Below are positions 8,287-15,866 of a stretch of 64,000 nt of DNA, in pieces. Source of the DNA: Chloroflexota bacterium (GTDB lineage Bacteria > Chloroflexota > Anaerolineae > Anaerolineales > Villigracilaceae); NCBI GenBank assembly GCA_019873735.1, contig JAIOAQ010000001.1, positions 124,001 through 188,000 of the forward strand. The letters run 5' to 3'. How positions within the stretch are numbered: the first letter of the stretch is position 1; every line of letters starts with the position of its first letter. The notes under the pieces were generated by a model. That model was not told where the DNA came from and searched no databases. It saw only the letters and a list, made by a program, of their open reading frames with translations. A program made the position numbers and the translations under genes.

Positions 8287-10087
8287 CGTTTTGCTTCGCA
8301 AAACTGCCGCCGTATTCGATCAGGACGGTGTGCAGGCGGCGCAGGGTCTCGGCGTCCATCTTCTCCACCTGGCGGTCGTAGGTCAGGTAGCCGTTGATTT
8401 CGATTTCCACGTCGGTCGTCTGGGTGTAGACCACGGCCGTCAGGCCGCGCCCAATGAGCGGACGGATTTCGTTCTCCAGCAGGTCGCGGTAGGCTGCCGT
8501 CAGGGAGGCGGAGTCGGGGTAGAAGCGGTAGCCGAATTTGCGTTCTTCATCCCAGACATGGCCGGGGATTTTCAGGCTGTAGCCGCCGGTCTCCGAGATG
8601 ACGAAGGCGCGCCGGTCGGGTTTGGGCGCTTTGAGACGGGTGAAGTAGATGTGGCGGCTGAGGAAGTCGCCGCCGCCCTGGTCGAACCAGCCGGAGGCGT
8701 GATCCACCAGGCGGGTGGGGTCGCAGGCTTTGACCCACCCGGCGATTTCCCTGGCGTGGAATTGCCCCCAGGATTCGTTGAACGGCACCCAGGCGGCGAT
8801 GCAGGGGGCGTTGTAGAGATGGTCAATCATCTCTTTCAGTTCGGCCCGGTACCGGTCGCGGTTTTCCTGCTCGGCCCGCCCAAAGCGCTTGAGATGGCGG
8901 GTGTCGTCGCGCCGGAGGCCGAACGTCAGGGCGAGGAAGGCGGTCACGTCGCCGTCTATCCGCCCGCCGTTGGGCATATCCTGCCAGACGATCAGGCCGA
9001 GGCGGTCGCAGTGATAGTACCAGCGCAGCGGCTCGACCTTGACGTGCTTGCGGATGAAGTTACAGCCGATGCGGCGGGTGTACTCGATGTCGAAGAGCAT
9101 GGCTTCTTCGCCGGGCGGCGTGTAGAGGCCGTCGGGGAAGTAGCCCTGGTCGAGCGGGCCGTAGAGGAAGAGCGGCTCGTTGTTCAGGGCGAAGCGCAGG
9201 TGACCGTCCCGGTCGGGCAGCAGGCTGAACTTGCGCAGGGCGAAGTAGGAGGTCACCTCGTCGAGCAGGGTGTGGCCCTGCAGGAGGCGCAGGCGCAGGT
9301 CGTAGAGATGCGGATCGGCGGGGCTCCAGGGACGGGGGGCGGGAATCTCCAGTTGCAGGCGGCCGGCCGTGGGTCCGCTGGCCGAGGCGACCGGCTGGCC
9401 GCCGCTGGAGGCCTCTGCCCAAAGTTGGAGGGATTCTGCCGAAGCGGCGCCGCGCAGTTCCACTTCCACGGTCAGCGAGGCCTCGTCCAGGTTGGGGGTC
9501 AGTTTGAGCCGCTCGATGCTGATCTGCGGCACAACCTCCAGCCAGACGGTTTGCCAGATGCCGGAAACGGCCGTGTACCAGATGCTGCGCGGGCGCAACA
9601 CCTGTTTGCCGCGCTGCTGCAGGCCGGCGTCGGTCGGGTCGAGGACGGCAACCACCAGTTCGTTTTCGCCCGGCCGCAGGGCGGGGGTCAGGTCGAAGGT
9701 GAAGGGCAGGTAGCCGCCGACGTGTCCGCCGAGCGAAATGCCGTTGAGCCAGACTTCGCAGGCGTAATCCACCGCGCCGAAATGGAGCAGCAGGCGGGAG
9801 GGTTCGCCGCCGGCGAGGGGGTTCTCGAAGAAGCGGCGGTACCACAGGCGCTGATCGGGCCGCAGGGCGGTTTGAACGCCCGAAAGGAGCGATTCGAGCG
9901 GGAAGGGCACCAGGATTTTGCCGGCGTAGGCCTGCGGGGCGGGGGACTCGGCGGGCAGGAGGGCGTAGTCCCACAGGCCGTTCAGGTTCAGCCAGCGGCC
10001 ATCGGGGCGCACCATCTGCGGGCGGGGATGCTCCGGCAGCGGGCAGGGCAGGGAGGGGGTCCAGGGCGTGCGCAGGGGGGCGGTCAT
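8282..10087 (-). CDS. Glycoside hydrolase family 2 protein (beta-galactosidase/glucuronidase-like)
   Basis: 601-aa GH2 enzyme with the usual order: sugar-binding jelly roll (NLNGLWDYAL, HFGAVDYACEVWLNG), an immunoglobulin-like domain, then the TIM barrel. The likely acid/base is the Glu of WVPFNESWGQF and the nucleophile the Glu of FVISETGGYSL. No signal peptide, so probably cytoplasmic, acting on imported oligosaccharides. The start is the ATG at 10087 (MTAPLRTPW), which overlaps the upstream stop as ATGA; the first 184 residues in the ORF track are out-of-frame shadow of the upstream gene. The exact sugar (beta-galactoside, glucuronide or other) cannot be told. Its stop is inside REP-like copy A. 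Confidence 0.92.
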   Translation of the reverse strand: MTAPLRTPWTPSLPCPLPEHPRPQMVRPDGRWLNLNGLWDYALLPAESPAPQAYAGKILVPFPLESLLSGVQTALRPDQRLWYRRFFENPLAGGEPSRLLLHFGAVDYACEVWLNGISLGGHVGGYLPFTFDLTPALRPGENELVVAVLDPTDAGLQQRGKQVLRPRSIWYTAVSGIWQTVWLEVVPQISIERLKLTPNLDEASLTVEVELRGAASAESLQLWAEASSGGQPVASASGPTAGRLQLEIPAPRPWSPADPHLYDLRLRLLQGHTLLDEVTSYFALRKFSLLPDRDGHLRFALNNEPLFLYGPLDQGYFPDGLYTPPGEEAMLFDIEYTRRIGCNFIRKHVKVEPLRWYYHCDRLGLIVWQDMPNGGRIDGDVTAFLALTFGLRRDDTRHLKRFGRAEQENRDRYRAELKEMIDHLYNAPCIAAWVPFNESWGQFHAREIAGWVKACDPTRLVDHASGWFDQGGGDFLSRHIYFTRLKAPKPDRRAFVISETGGYSLKIPGHVWDEERKFGYRFYPDSASLTAAYRDLLENEIRPLIGRGLTAVVYTQTTDVEIEINGYLTYDRQVEKMDAETLRRLHTVLIEYGGSFAKQNV

Positions 10088-11091
10088 CGGGCGGCCTCCG
10101 GGGCAGAGGGGCGCTCCGGCAGGCGCACCCAGACGGTCATCCCGGAGGCGCCGCGGTTGCCCCACAGGAAGTAGGGGATGAATTTCAGCGGGCGGCCTTC
10201 GACGGTGCGGGCATGAATGGCGGTGAGGCCGCCCAGCAGGTCGGGTTCGTGGCGCTCGGTCAGCGAGGCCGGGTCGAGGCGCAGGGAGAAGAGGTCGAGG
10301 CCGGGGTTGTCGAGGCTTTCGAGACAATAGACCAGCAGCCCGGCAAAGACGACCGAGGACTTGCCCGCCCCCGAAGCGCCCACCACCGCCGTCAGGGGGC
10401 GGCCGGTCACTGCCTGCAGCAGGCGCTCGCTGAAGGCTTCGCGCCCGAAAAACAGGGCGGCATCCTGCTCGCGGAAGTAGTGCAGCCCGCGGTAGGGGTT
10501 GGGCGGCATGGCGCGCTCGGCCAGCATGGGCAGGGTTTGCAAAAGCGCGCTCACCGGGACGCAAAAGGCGGCTTTGACCTGCGGCGAACGCTCTGCCGCC
10601 ACGACCATGCCCACCACGCCTTCCAAGCGTTCGTCCCACACGGGCCCGCCGCTGAAGCCGGGCTGGACGGCGAAGCCGGTCTCTTTGGTGTCCTCGATGT
10701 GCAGCCAGCCTTCGGCGGTACGGTCACGCAGCACACCGCTCGCCCACACCCCGCCATCGTATCCCGCCGGGCAGCCAAAGGCGCGGAAGGGGTGCCCCCA
10801 CAGGTCGGCGCTCTGCACCAGGCGGACGGGAGCCACACCGCGCGGCAGCGAACGCGGCTCGATAGCAGCGATGTCTGCCGCATCTTCCCGGATCAAAACG
10901 CGCCCGGAGCAGTGCTCGGCGGGCGCGAGGAGGGGGAAGTCGAAGGTCACTTCGGTGGAGTCTCCCACGGCTTGTTCGATCACATGCGCGCAGGTGACGA
11001 TAACCTGCGGGGCGGCCAGGAAGCCGACGCCGACGGGTTTGCCGGCGCCGTTCAGAATGCGCACCAAACTGTTGTGCAGGGCGTGGGTCAT
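10084..11091 (-). CDS. Chimera: trypsin-like protease + truncated STAND NTPase fused to the tail of a GH127 glycosidase
   Basis: 335 aa in three parts. Residues 1-~190 are a trypsin-like domain with His in IVTCAHVIEQ, Asp in EDAADIAAIE and Ser in QPGFSGGPVWDE. Residues ~197-260 are the start of an nSTAND1 NTPase: NPYRGLHYFREQDAALFFGR, then the P-loop GASGAGKSS. Right after VVFAGLL the sequence changes to VYCLESLDNPGLDLFSLRLD and ends FIPYFLWGNRGASGMTVWVRL, which I recognise as the C-terminal end of a GH127/DUF1680 beta-L-arabinofuranosidase. Both partners are thus incomplete: no Walker B or sensor region, and no glycosidase catalytic domain. The ATGA overlap with GH2 looks like a retained glycosidase-operon junction. 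Genuine recombination or an assembly join are both possible. Confidence 0.82.
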   Translation of the reverse strand: MTHALHNSLVRILNGAGKPVGVGFLAAPQVIVTCAHVIEQAVGDSTEVTFDFPLLAPAEHCSGRVLIREDAADIAAIEPRSLPRGVAPVRLVQSADLWGHPFRAFGCPAGYDGGVWASGVLRDRTAEGWLHIEDTKETGFAVQPGFSGGPVWDERLEGVVGMVVAAERSPQVKAAFCVPVSALLQTLPMLAERAMPPNPYRGLHYFREQDAALFFGREAFSERLLQAVTGRPLTAVVGASGAGKSSVVFAGLLVYCLESLDNPGLDLFSLRLDPASLTERHEPDLLGGLTAIHARTVEGRPLKFIPYFLWGNRGASGMTVWVRLPERPSAPEAAR

Positions 11092-11120
11092 GCAGCCCCT
11101 CTGTAAATGAAGTCTGGTTT

Positions 11121-11150
11121 ATTTTACGCCATTCTTTCTTGCTCTGTAAA
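11121..11150 (-). promoter_or_regulatory. Candidate promoter of the chimeric protease/STAND gene
   Basis: On the minus strand TTTACA (11145-11150), 18-base spacer, TAAAAT (11121-11126), about 30 bases upstream of the ATG at 11091. A similar GTAAAATAAA string lies upstream of the helical partner gene of the TPR-NTPase (about 29138-29147). Confidence 0.45.
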
Positions 11151-11153
11151 GTT

Positions 11154-11186
11154 AAAAAACGCCCTGAAGGTTTGTGAACCTTCGGG
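11154..11186 (-). terminator. Rho-independent terminator after the GatZ-like gene
   Basis: Read on the minus strand: stem CCCGAAGGTT / AACCTTCAGGG with a CACA loop (one bulge), followed by CGTTTTTT. It lies about 45 bases after the GatZ-like stop. The CTTCGGGACGG sequence and the following TGTGG recur in the terminator at 25912-25953. Confidence 0.8.
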
Positions 11187-11220
11187 ACGGTTGTGGGACA
11201 GATCTTTGACCTGTCCGTTG

Positions 11221-11239
11221 CAGGACAAGTCCTACTGCA
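11221..11239. repeat. Short REP-like palindrome spanning the GatZ-like stop
   Basis: CAGGACAAGTCCTACTGCA: a GGAC-AA-GTCC core with GCAG/CTGC flanks. The minus-strand TAG stop (11232-11234) is inside it, followed by GGAC as in copies A and B. It appears to be a shortened or diverged member of the family. Confidence 0.5.
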
Positions 11240-12488
11240 CTGCCACCAAATACCCTTCCAGGCACGCTGTGACGTGCGCCATGATCAGGGCGCACGGCTG
11301 AGCGGATAATCGGCCGGCCCGCACCTGTTCATATTCCTGCGGCAGGTACTGGCTGAGCAGGGAGAGCGGCGGCGGGGTCTGCTCTAGGTTGCGCAGCAGG
11401 CGCTCAAAGGCTGCCTGCACCGCCGGAACGTTCCAGTAATAGCGGATGCGGTCGCTGAAACTGTAGGCGCGGGCAAATTTCTGGTGCTCTGGGCTGCCGC
11501 CGTAGTGCTTTTGCCAGTGTACCGGGTTGGCGAGCATGGCTTCTTCCAGGGTCTCGCGCATGCGAGAGGCGGGCGAGATTTTGAGGGCTTCCTCTATCTC
11601 TGCCAGGGCAAAGACGGCCTCGCGCAGGGCAAAGGTGAGCGCCGGGCCGACTTTGAGGATGGCGAAATGGTCCTGCACCAGGGCGCGCAGGGCGGCGGGG
11701 GTTTGATAATCGGTAGAGTGGGCTTCATAAACGATTCCCGGCACGGTTTCGATGAAGCGGGAGAGGGGCGCGGCGGCAGCGCGGTCGTAGTCGTGGATGG
11801 CCGCATCGCCAAATTCGACGCCGGGCTGCACCACCAGGGCGCGCACCCGCTCCCAAGCGGTGTGCAGACCGCGCGCCTGAAAGGCCTGGCGCGCCGCTTC
11901 CAGCGTTTGGGCGGCGGATTCGGGCGTGGTGACGGCGGGATGGGCCTCTCCAGCCCTGGCTCCGCCCGCCGCCGGCACCTCCGAGCCGATGACGTAGCGC
12001 AGGCTGCCGTTTGAGGCTTCTTGCTCGGCCGCTTCGGCCAGTTCTGCCGTGCGCCGGGCGATTTTCTCCAGGCTCAAATGCTCTTCCCCGCCGAGCGGCA
12101 TGGAACAATCCAGATGAATTTTTGTGTAACCTGCTTGAACGAAAGCGCGCACCAGGCCGGCGGCTTTGTGCATGGCGCTTTCGGCGGGTTCGTTTGCCCA
12201 GGGCAGCGGGCCGAGATGATCGCCGCCCAGCAGGAGCCGCTCAGGGGGTAAGCCCACCCGCCCGGCGGCCTCCCGCACAAAGCGGGCGAAATCGGCGGGG
12301 GTCTGGCCGGTGTAGCCGCCGAACTGATTGACCTGGTTGCAGGTGGCTTCGATGAGGACGGGGCGGTTGTGCGTCAATCCGTGACGCAAGGCGGCCTCGA
12401 TGACCAGCGGATGGGCCGAGCAGACCGAGGTCAGGCCAAGGGGCAGGCCGTAGTGATGGGAGGCAGCGAGGAAGTCTAGAAAGTTCAT
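11232..12488 (-). CDS. GatZ/KbaZ-like protein (class II tagatose-bisphosphate aldolase, non-catalytic-subunit family)
   Basis: 418-aa protein of the GatZ/KbaZ family (TIM barrel). It shows PLGLTSVCSAHPLVIEAAL near the N terminus, IEATCNQVNQFGGYTG, LLLGGDHLGP and HLDCSMPLGG, all characteristic. In enterobacteria it accompanies the catalytic GatY/KbaY aldolase; no GatY is present here. Some related thermophile proteins, including ones from Anaerolineae, have been reported to epimerise fructose-6-phosphate and tagatose-6-phosphate at C4 (recalled, not checked), which would fit a stand-alone gene. It follows the PfkB and LacD-like genes, so it acts on tagatose/fructose phosphates by context. The leader is pyrimidine-rich with no Shine-Dalgarno site. 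It ends in a REP-like palindrome and a terminator. Confidence 0.88.
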   Translation of the reverse strand: MNFLDFLAASHHYGLPLGLTSVCSAHPLVIEAALRHGLTHNRPVLIEATCNQVNQFGGYTGQTPADFARFVREAAGRVGLPPERLLLGGDHLGPLPWANEPAESAMHKAAGLVRAFVQAGYTKIHLDCSMPLGGEEHLSLEKIARRTAELAEAAEQEASNGSLRYVIGSEVPAAGGARAGEAHPAVTTPESAAQTLEAARQAFQARGLHTAWERVRALVVQPGVEFGDAAIHDYDRAAAAPLSRFIETVPGIVYEAHSTDYQTPAALRALVQDHFAILKVGPALTFALREAVFALAEIEEALKISPASRMRETLEEAMLANPVHWQKHYGGSPEHQKFARAYSFSDRIRYYWNVPAVQAAFERLLRNLEQTPPPLSLLSQYLPQEYEQVRAGRLSAQPCALIMAHVTACLEGYLVAVQ

Positions 12489-12534
12489 GGGAGAGAGGGA
12501 AGAGGAAAGAGAAGAGAGGAGAGAGGAGAGAGAA
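12489..12534. other. Polypurine tract upstream of the GatZ-like start
   Basis: 46 bases made almost only of G and A on the plus strand (pyrimidine-only on the coding strand) directly in front of the ATG. The mRNA therefore lacks a purine ribosome site, and the tract is prone to slippage. Confidence 0.7.
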
Positions 12535-12539
12535 ACGTA

Positions 12540-13454
12540 TTAGAGGTAGGCGAGGGCTTGAGCGAGGGCGGGCTGCGCGGCTGTGCCGCCCGGGGCTTGC
12601 GTGGAGAGCGCCCCGCACACGCACGCCAGCCGCAGGGATTTCTCCAGCGTCCACCCGTTGAGGTAGCCGTAGATGAAACCGGCGTCGAAACTATCGCCCG
12701 CGCCGACCGTATCCACGACTTGTACAGGAATACTTTGCACGCGGACTTTGCGCCCTTTGGAGACTCCCAACGCCCCCTCCTTTCCCAGTTTAATCGCTGC
12801 CGTTTCCACCCTGACCCCGAGCCTGTTGGCTGCTTCTTCGACAGTTTCCGCCGCTGTGAGCGACCTGGCTTCCACTTCGTTGGGGAGGAAAACGTTTGTA
12901 AGAGGAAGCAGGTCAAAGACCCCGCTCCAGGTTTCGGACGGGTCGTAGTTGGTGTCGAGGGAGGTGGTGAGGCCGAGGGAACGGGCGCGCTCGAAGAGGC
13001 GGGGCAGGCCGGGGCGCAGAGCATCTTGCAAAAAGTATGAGGCGACGTGCAGGTGGCGCGCCTGGCGGAGCAAAGCATCGGGGATGTCTTCGGCGGATAG
13101 CGCGGAAATCAGGCCCGGGTGAGTCAGAATCGCCCGGTCAACGCCGCGGTTGAGAATCACGCTCAGGCCGGTCACCCCGTCCGGGACCTGAATCACGTTT
13201 TCCACATTCACGCCGCGCTTTTGCATCTCTTCGAGCATAAAGCGGCCAAACACGTCAGCGCCGCACTTGCCGATGAAGGCCGCCTTCAGGCCCAGCCGCG
13301 CCGCGCCGCAGGCAAAGATGACCGAGGATGAGCCGATGGTGAGAACGGCTGAGTCAACCAGTTTTTCAACCTGGCCGAAGGCAGGTTCGACATCGCCGGA
13401 GAGAATCAGGTCGGGGTTGATTTCGCCGGCAACGAGGAGATCGTAGGGTTTCAT
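12540..13454 (-). CDS. PfkB-family sugar or sugar-phosphate kinase
   Basis: 304-aa ribokinase/PfkB-family kinase. It starts [18 protein letters not shown]. The C-terminal signature [13 protein letters not shown] contains the catalytic Asp and anion hole. An N-terminal [15 protein letters not shown] segment matches the first PfkB motif. Placed between the LacD-like aldolase and the GatZ-like gene, a tagatose-6-phosphate kinase (LacC-like) role is attractive but not proven; fructokinase or another sugar kinase is equally compatible with the motifs. An ATG three codons upstream (13463, MLRMKP) is possible; neither has a clear ribosome site. The ORF-track start at 13625 is too long and reads into intergenic sequence. 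Confidence 0.88.
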   Translation of the reverse strand: MKPYDLLVAGEINPDLILSGDVEPAFGQVEKLVDSAVLTIGSSSVIFACGAARLGLKAAFIGKCGADVFGRFMLEEMQKRGVNVENVIQVPDGVTGLSVILNRGVDRAILTHPGLISALSAEDIPDALLRQARHLHVASYFLQDALRPGLPRLFERARSLGLTTSLDTNYDPSETWSGVFDLLPLTNVFLPNEVEARSLTAAETVEEAANRLGVRVETAAIKLGKEGALGVSKGRKVRVQSIPVQVVDTVGAGDSFDAGFIYGYLNGWTLEKSLRLACVCGALSTQAPGGTAAQPALAQALAYL

Positions 13455-13479
13455 ACGCAACATAAGGGATAGGCGGGGG

Positions 13480-13522
13480 AGTAAACAGGTAGGCAAGTAA
13501 ACAGGTAGATGAAGTACCTGTG
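13480..13522. repeat. Tandem 13-bp direct repeat in front of the PfkB gene
   Basis: AGTAAACAGGTAG occurs twice, at 13480 and 13496 (16-base period). It is followed by TACCTGT in inverted orientation. The position, 25-65 bases upstream of the kinase start, would suit an operator, but a simple duplication is also possible. Confidence 0.55.
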
Positions 13523-13542
13523 TACGTGTTTCCCTCTCTACA

Positions 13543-14487
13543 CTAATACGTCCTGTACCAGTCGAAGGGGGCTTCGGCGGTGTAGAAATCGGTGAAGGGC
13601 CTGGCGAGAGCGGCGCAGAGGGCATTCAGGCGGGTAAGCCGCTCGCGGGCAACCGTGCGCAGGAAATCGAGCCGGGCCTGCCCTTCGAGGTGGACGGCCT
13701 CCTGCCAGACGGCGCGGCCAACCGCAATCCCGCTCGCCCCGGCCTGGCAGGCGGCGATGACCTGTTTCAGGTACAGGTCAAAGGAGACGGCGGCGGAGAG
13801 GACAATCCAGGGGACGCGGCTGGCGGCGTTCAGTTCGGCGCAGGCGGCGGGCCAGTCAGTCTCCGGGCCCTCGCCGGAGAGGGGGAATTCGGCTTTGAGC
13901 AGGTCCACGCCGGGGATGGCGGTGAGACGGCGGGCGGTTTCGACCACCACGCGGCGTTTTTCTTCGCCGGAAAGTTTGGCCTCGGTGAGCGAGTAGGAGA
14001 GTGGTTCGAGCATCAGGCCGAGGTCGTATCGGACGCATTCGGCGGCGATTTGGGCGGTGAAGGCTTCGGCTTCGGCGGCGGCGGGCGAATCGGGGTGGTA
14101 GTAGACGAGCAGTTTCACCATGCTCGCGCCCATCCGTTTGGCTTTTTCCACGCTCCAGCCGGGGATGACCTGTCCCTTGCGGGCGGTGGCTTCGCCGGTG
14201 TAGCCGGTGGATTCAACCGCCACGACAAAACCCTTATCGCCGGGAAGTTTTCCGGCGGCGATGGCCTGGGCGGCGGAGACTTCCGGGTCGAGCAGGACGG
14301 AGGTGGCATAGGCGGCCAGTTCGGCGGTCACCTCCAGTTTGAAGCGGCTGAGTTCGGCATCGTCCTGAAAGCGCGGGTTGGCTTTGCGCAAGTTCTGGCG
14401 ATGGTCGAGGGCCAGGCAGGTGAAGGTGCCGCGCGGCGAGGCGCAGGTTTGCAGTCCGCGCAGTTTGCCGATGGTGAGAGGGTTCAT
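13543..14487 (-). CDS. LacD-like class I tagatose-1,6-bisphosphate aldolase family protein
   Basis: 314-aa DeoC/LacD-family TIM-barrel aldolase. It shows FTCLALDHRQNLRK near the N terminus and VDLLKAEFPLSGEG near residue 200, whose lysine aligns with the Schiff-base lysine of LacD. VKLLVYYHPD and GIAVGRAVWQEAV (phosphate-binding end) complete the pattern. Expected reaction: tagatose-1,6-bisphosphate to dihydroxyacetone phosphate plus glyceraldehyde-3-phosphate. The start MNPLTIGKLRG (14487) has a GGAG site 9 bases upstream; the ORF-track start adds 11 residues. First gene of a run LacD-PfkB-GatZ. Assignment to LacD over other DhnA-type aldolases is good but not certain. Confidence 0.85.
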   Translation of the reverse strand: MNPLTIGKLRGLQTCASPRGTFTCLALDHRQNLRKANPRFQDDAELSRFKLEVTAELAAYATSVLLDPEVSAAQAIAAGKLPGDKGFVVAVESTGYTGEATARKGQVIPGWSVEKAKRMGASMVKLLVYYHPDSPAAAEAEAFTAQIAAECVRYDLGLMLEPLSYSLTEAKLSGEEKRRVVVETARRLTAIPGVDLLKAEFPLSGEGPETDWPAACAELNAASRVPWIVLSAAVSFDLYLKQVIAACQAGASGIAVGRAVWQEAVHLEGQARLDFLRTVARERLTRLNALCAALARPFTDFYTAEAPFDWYRTY

Positions 14488-14523
14488 GAGGTTTTTCTCC
14501 AGGAATTGGTTAATTTGCAAAAT

Positions 14524-14607
14524 GTTGATGGTCAGATTAAGCCTTATCAGGTGCGTCAGTTTATGGATTTGGTTGAACGGTATAATCTGAAGTTGGAGGA
14601 CCGATGA
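14524..14607 (+). pseudogene. Probable 3' remnant of a gene upstream of hicB
   Basis: The frame ending at 14607 reads VDGQIKPYQVRQFMDLVERYNLKLEDR, protein-like in composition, and its TGA overlaps the hicB ATG as ATGA. The upstream part of the frame is just antisense of the aldolase gene. This looks like the tail of a gene that once preceded hicB, its front lost. A very short ORF from the ATG at 14563 is the alternative. It does not resemble HicA. Confidence 0.4.
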
Positions 14608-14834
14608 AAGATTATCATATCAACATTTTCTATAGCGATGAGGATGGCGGCTATATTGCCGATATTCCAGACCTGGCGCATTGCTCGGCATTTGGCAATA
14701 CACCCGAGGAAGCCCTGGCGCAAGCCTTGATTGCCAAAAACGCCTGGCTGGAGGCCGCTAAAGCAGAGGGCAAGCCAATTCCTCGTCCAAAATACCGTCC
14801 AGTGATTTACCAACTGGCAGCGGCGGCAGGATAA
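14604..14834 (+). CDS. HicB-family antitoxin-like protein (no HicA adjacent)
   Basis: 76-aa protein with the single HicB/UPF0150 fold: YHINIFYSDEDGGYIADIPD, then FGNTPEEALAQALIAKNAW, and a short C-terminal tail (IPRPKYRPVIYQLA). HicB proteins neutralise the HicA mRNA-interferase toxin, but no HicA-like ORF is found on either side, so it is an orphan or a domesticated copy. A GGAGG site lies 4 bases upstream of the ATG. A TATAAT string at 14581 could be a -10 box but has no good -35. It lies on the opposite strand to all its neighbours and beside a repeat, suggesting insertion into the sugar cluster. Confidence 0.8.
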   Translation: MKDYHINIFYSDEDGGYIADIPDLAHCSAFGNTPEEALAQALIAKNAWLEAAKAEGKPIPRPKYRPVIYQLAAAAG

Positions 14835-14853
14835 ATGCCTGTTTGGGAGTAAC

Positions 14854-14969
14854 TGCCTGCCCGCCCTCACCCCCAGCCCCTCTCCCGGGGGGGAGAGGGG
14901 AGAAAGGGGAGAAAATCGAATCTCCGTTTCCCTCTCCCTTTGGGAGAGGGTTAGGGTGAGGGCAGGCGG
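14854..14969. repeat. Inverted-repeat element of the CCCTCACCC...GGGTGAGGG family, copy 1
   Basis: Left arm CTGCCTGCCCGCCCTCACCC and right arm GGGTGAGGGCAGGCGG pair across about 115 bases, with internal CCCCTCTCCC/GGGAGAGGGG hairpins. The right end abuts the GH114-like stop codon. A related element is at 42459-42566. Such palindromic elements are common in many bacterial genomes; no ORF inside. Confidence 0.8.
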
Positions 14970-15791
14970 TTATTCGCAGGTTTGCAGCCAGGCGTCGAGG
15001 TCACGGCGTTTGATGATGGTGCTGAAGCCCAACGTTTTGGATTGGCGGCAAAAGGCTTGGAAGTCGCCGGGCAGGTCGGTGTATTCGGCGGCGAAAACGG
15101 CTTTGTTGGCGGTGATGTATGGCCGCATGTCCTCGGCCCAGCCGTAGTAGAAAGCATCCTCGATGATGGCAAAGTCAAAAATGTCCACCAGGTCGGCCAC
15201 CATGTCGGGGACGTTTTTCTGGCCGATGGCCAGGCCGCGCTTGTGGGCTTCTTCGGCCAGCCAGATGGCATATTGCAACTGGTCGTTGTAGGTCAGCGGG
15301 AAGCCGGTGTCGTTGGTGTAGATTTCCATGTTGTCCGGCTCCACCCCGTCGAAGCCTTTGGCGGCGCACCGGTCGAGGCGGGCGAGCATGATGGGGGCAA
15401 GCAGGTCAATGCGGCGGATGTCGAGCCATTTTTCGCCGCTCCAGCCTTCGTAGTCTTTGCCCAAGACTTCGGGAGGAAATTGACCGGCATCTGAACGCCA
15501 GTTTTCATACGAGCCGACGCTGATGTAGCAGATGACTTTGGTGCCGCGGCTGTGATAGTAATCAACCACCGAGCGGTCCACGTCCAGGTCAACGTCAATG
15601 ACATCGGTTTGCAGGTCGAGGTTTAGTTTGCCGGTCAACTGCCACTGCCAGGTGAGGCCGGGGGCGGGACGCCACCAACCGGCAGCAGAAGTCATGGATG
15701 GGACAGGAGTAGGTGGCATGGGAGTAGGTTCAGTGTCAAAAGCACAGGAAGCAAGGAAAAGCAATACGATGGTAATCAAAATTCTCATCAT
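14970..15791 (-). CDS. GH114-like lipoprotein (endo-alpha-1,4-polygalactosaminidase family)
   Basis: 273 aa. Signal peptide with lipobox: MMRILITIVLLFLASC, then a short Pro/Thr linker. Residues ~38-273 are a TIM barrel of the GH114 family: WQWQLTGKLNL, KVICYISVGSYENWR, GFDGVEPDNMEIYTN (likely catalytic Asp/Glu) and FAIIEDAFYYG. Family members cleave alpha-1,4-linked galactosamine polymers, for example fungal Ega3; some members remain uncharacterised. As a cell-surface lipoprotein next to a sugar importer and tagatose-phosphate genes, it could start degradation of such a polymer. No clear ribosome site: the ATG is preceded by the palindrome CCAGTAAACGTTACTGG and a 12-bp hairpin. Confidence 0.85.
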   Translation of the reverse strand: MMRILITIVLLFLASCAFDTEPTPMPPTPVPSMTSAAGWWRPAPGLTWQWQLTGKLNLDLQTDVIDVDLDVDRSVVDYYHSRGTKVICYISVGSYENWRSDAGQFPPEVLGKDYEGWSGEKWLDIRRIDLLAPIMLARLDRCAAKGFDGVEPDNMEIYTNDTGFPLTYNDQLQYAIWLAEEAHKRGLAIGQKNVPDMVADLVDIFDFAIIEDAFYYGWAEDMRPYITANKAVFAAEYTDLPGDFQAFCRQSKTLGFSTIIKRRDLDAWLQTCE

Positions 15792-15805
15792 TGCCAGTAA
15801 CGTTT

Positions 15806-15838
15806 ACTGGCTGCCTGCCTTGATGACAGGCAGCCAGT
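15806..15838. promoter_or_regulatory. Intergenic hairpin upstream of the GH114-like gene
   Basis: Perfect 12-base arms ACTGGCTGCCTG and CAGGCAGCCAGT with a 9-base loop. A second palindrome (CCAGTAACGTTTACTGG) overlaps its edge and reaches the start codon. No T-run follows, so attenuation, mRNA stability or translation control is more likely than termination. Confidence 0.6.
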
Positions 15839-15866
15839 TGTAGTTCAATAAGTGATTCTATTTCCC

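Noticed and set aside
8291-10174. 627-aa plus-strand ORF
   Set aside because: Antisense of the GH2 gene; the GH2 motifs on the minus strand are clear.
14581-14586. TATAAT as a firm hicB promoter
   Set aside because: No acceptable -35 hexamer at 16-18 bases and it lies within the coupled upstream frame; left as a remark only.
13690-14607. 305-aa plus-strand ORF
   Set aside because: All but its last ~28 codons are antisense of the LacD-like gene; only the tail before hicB was kept as a remnant.
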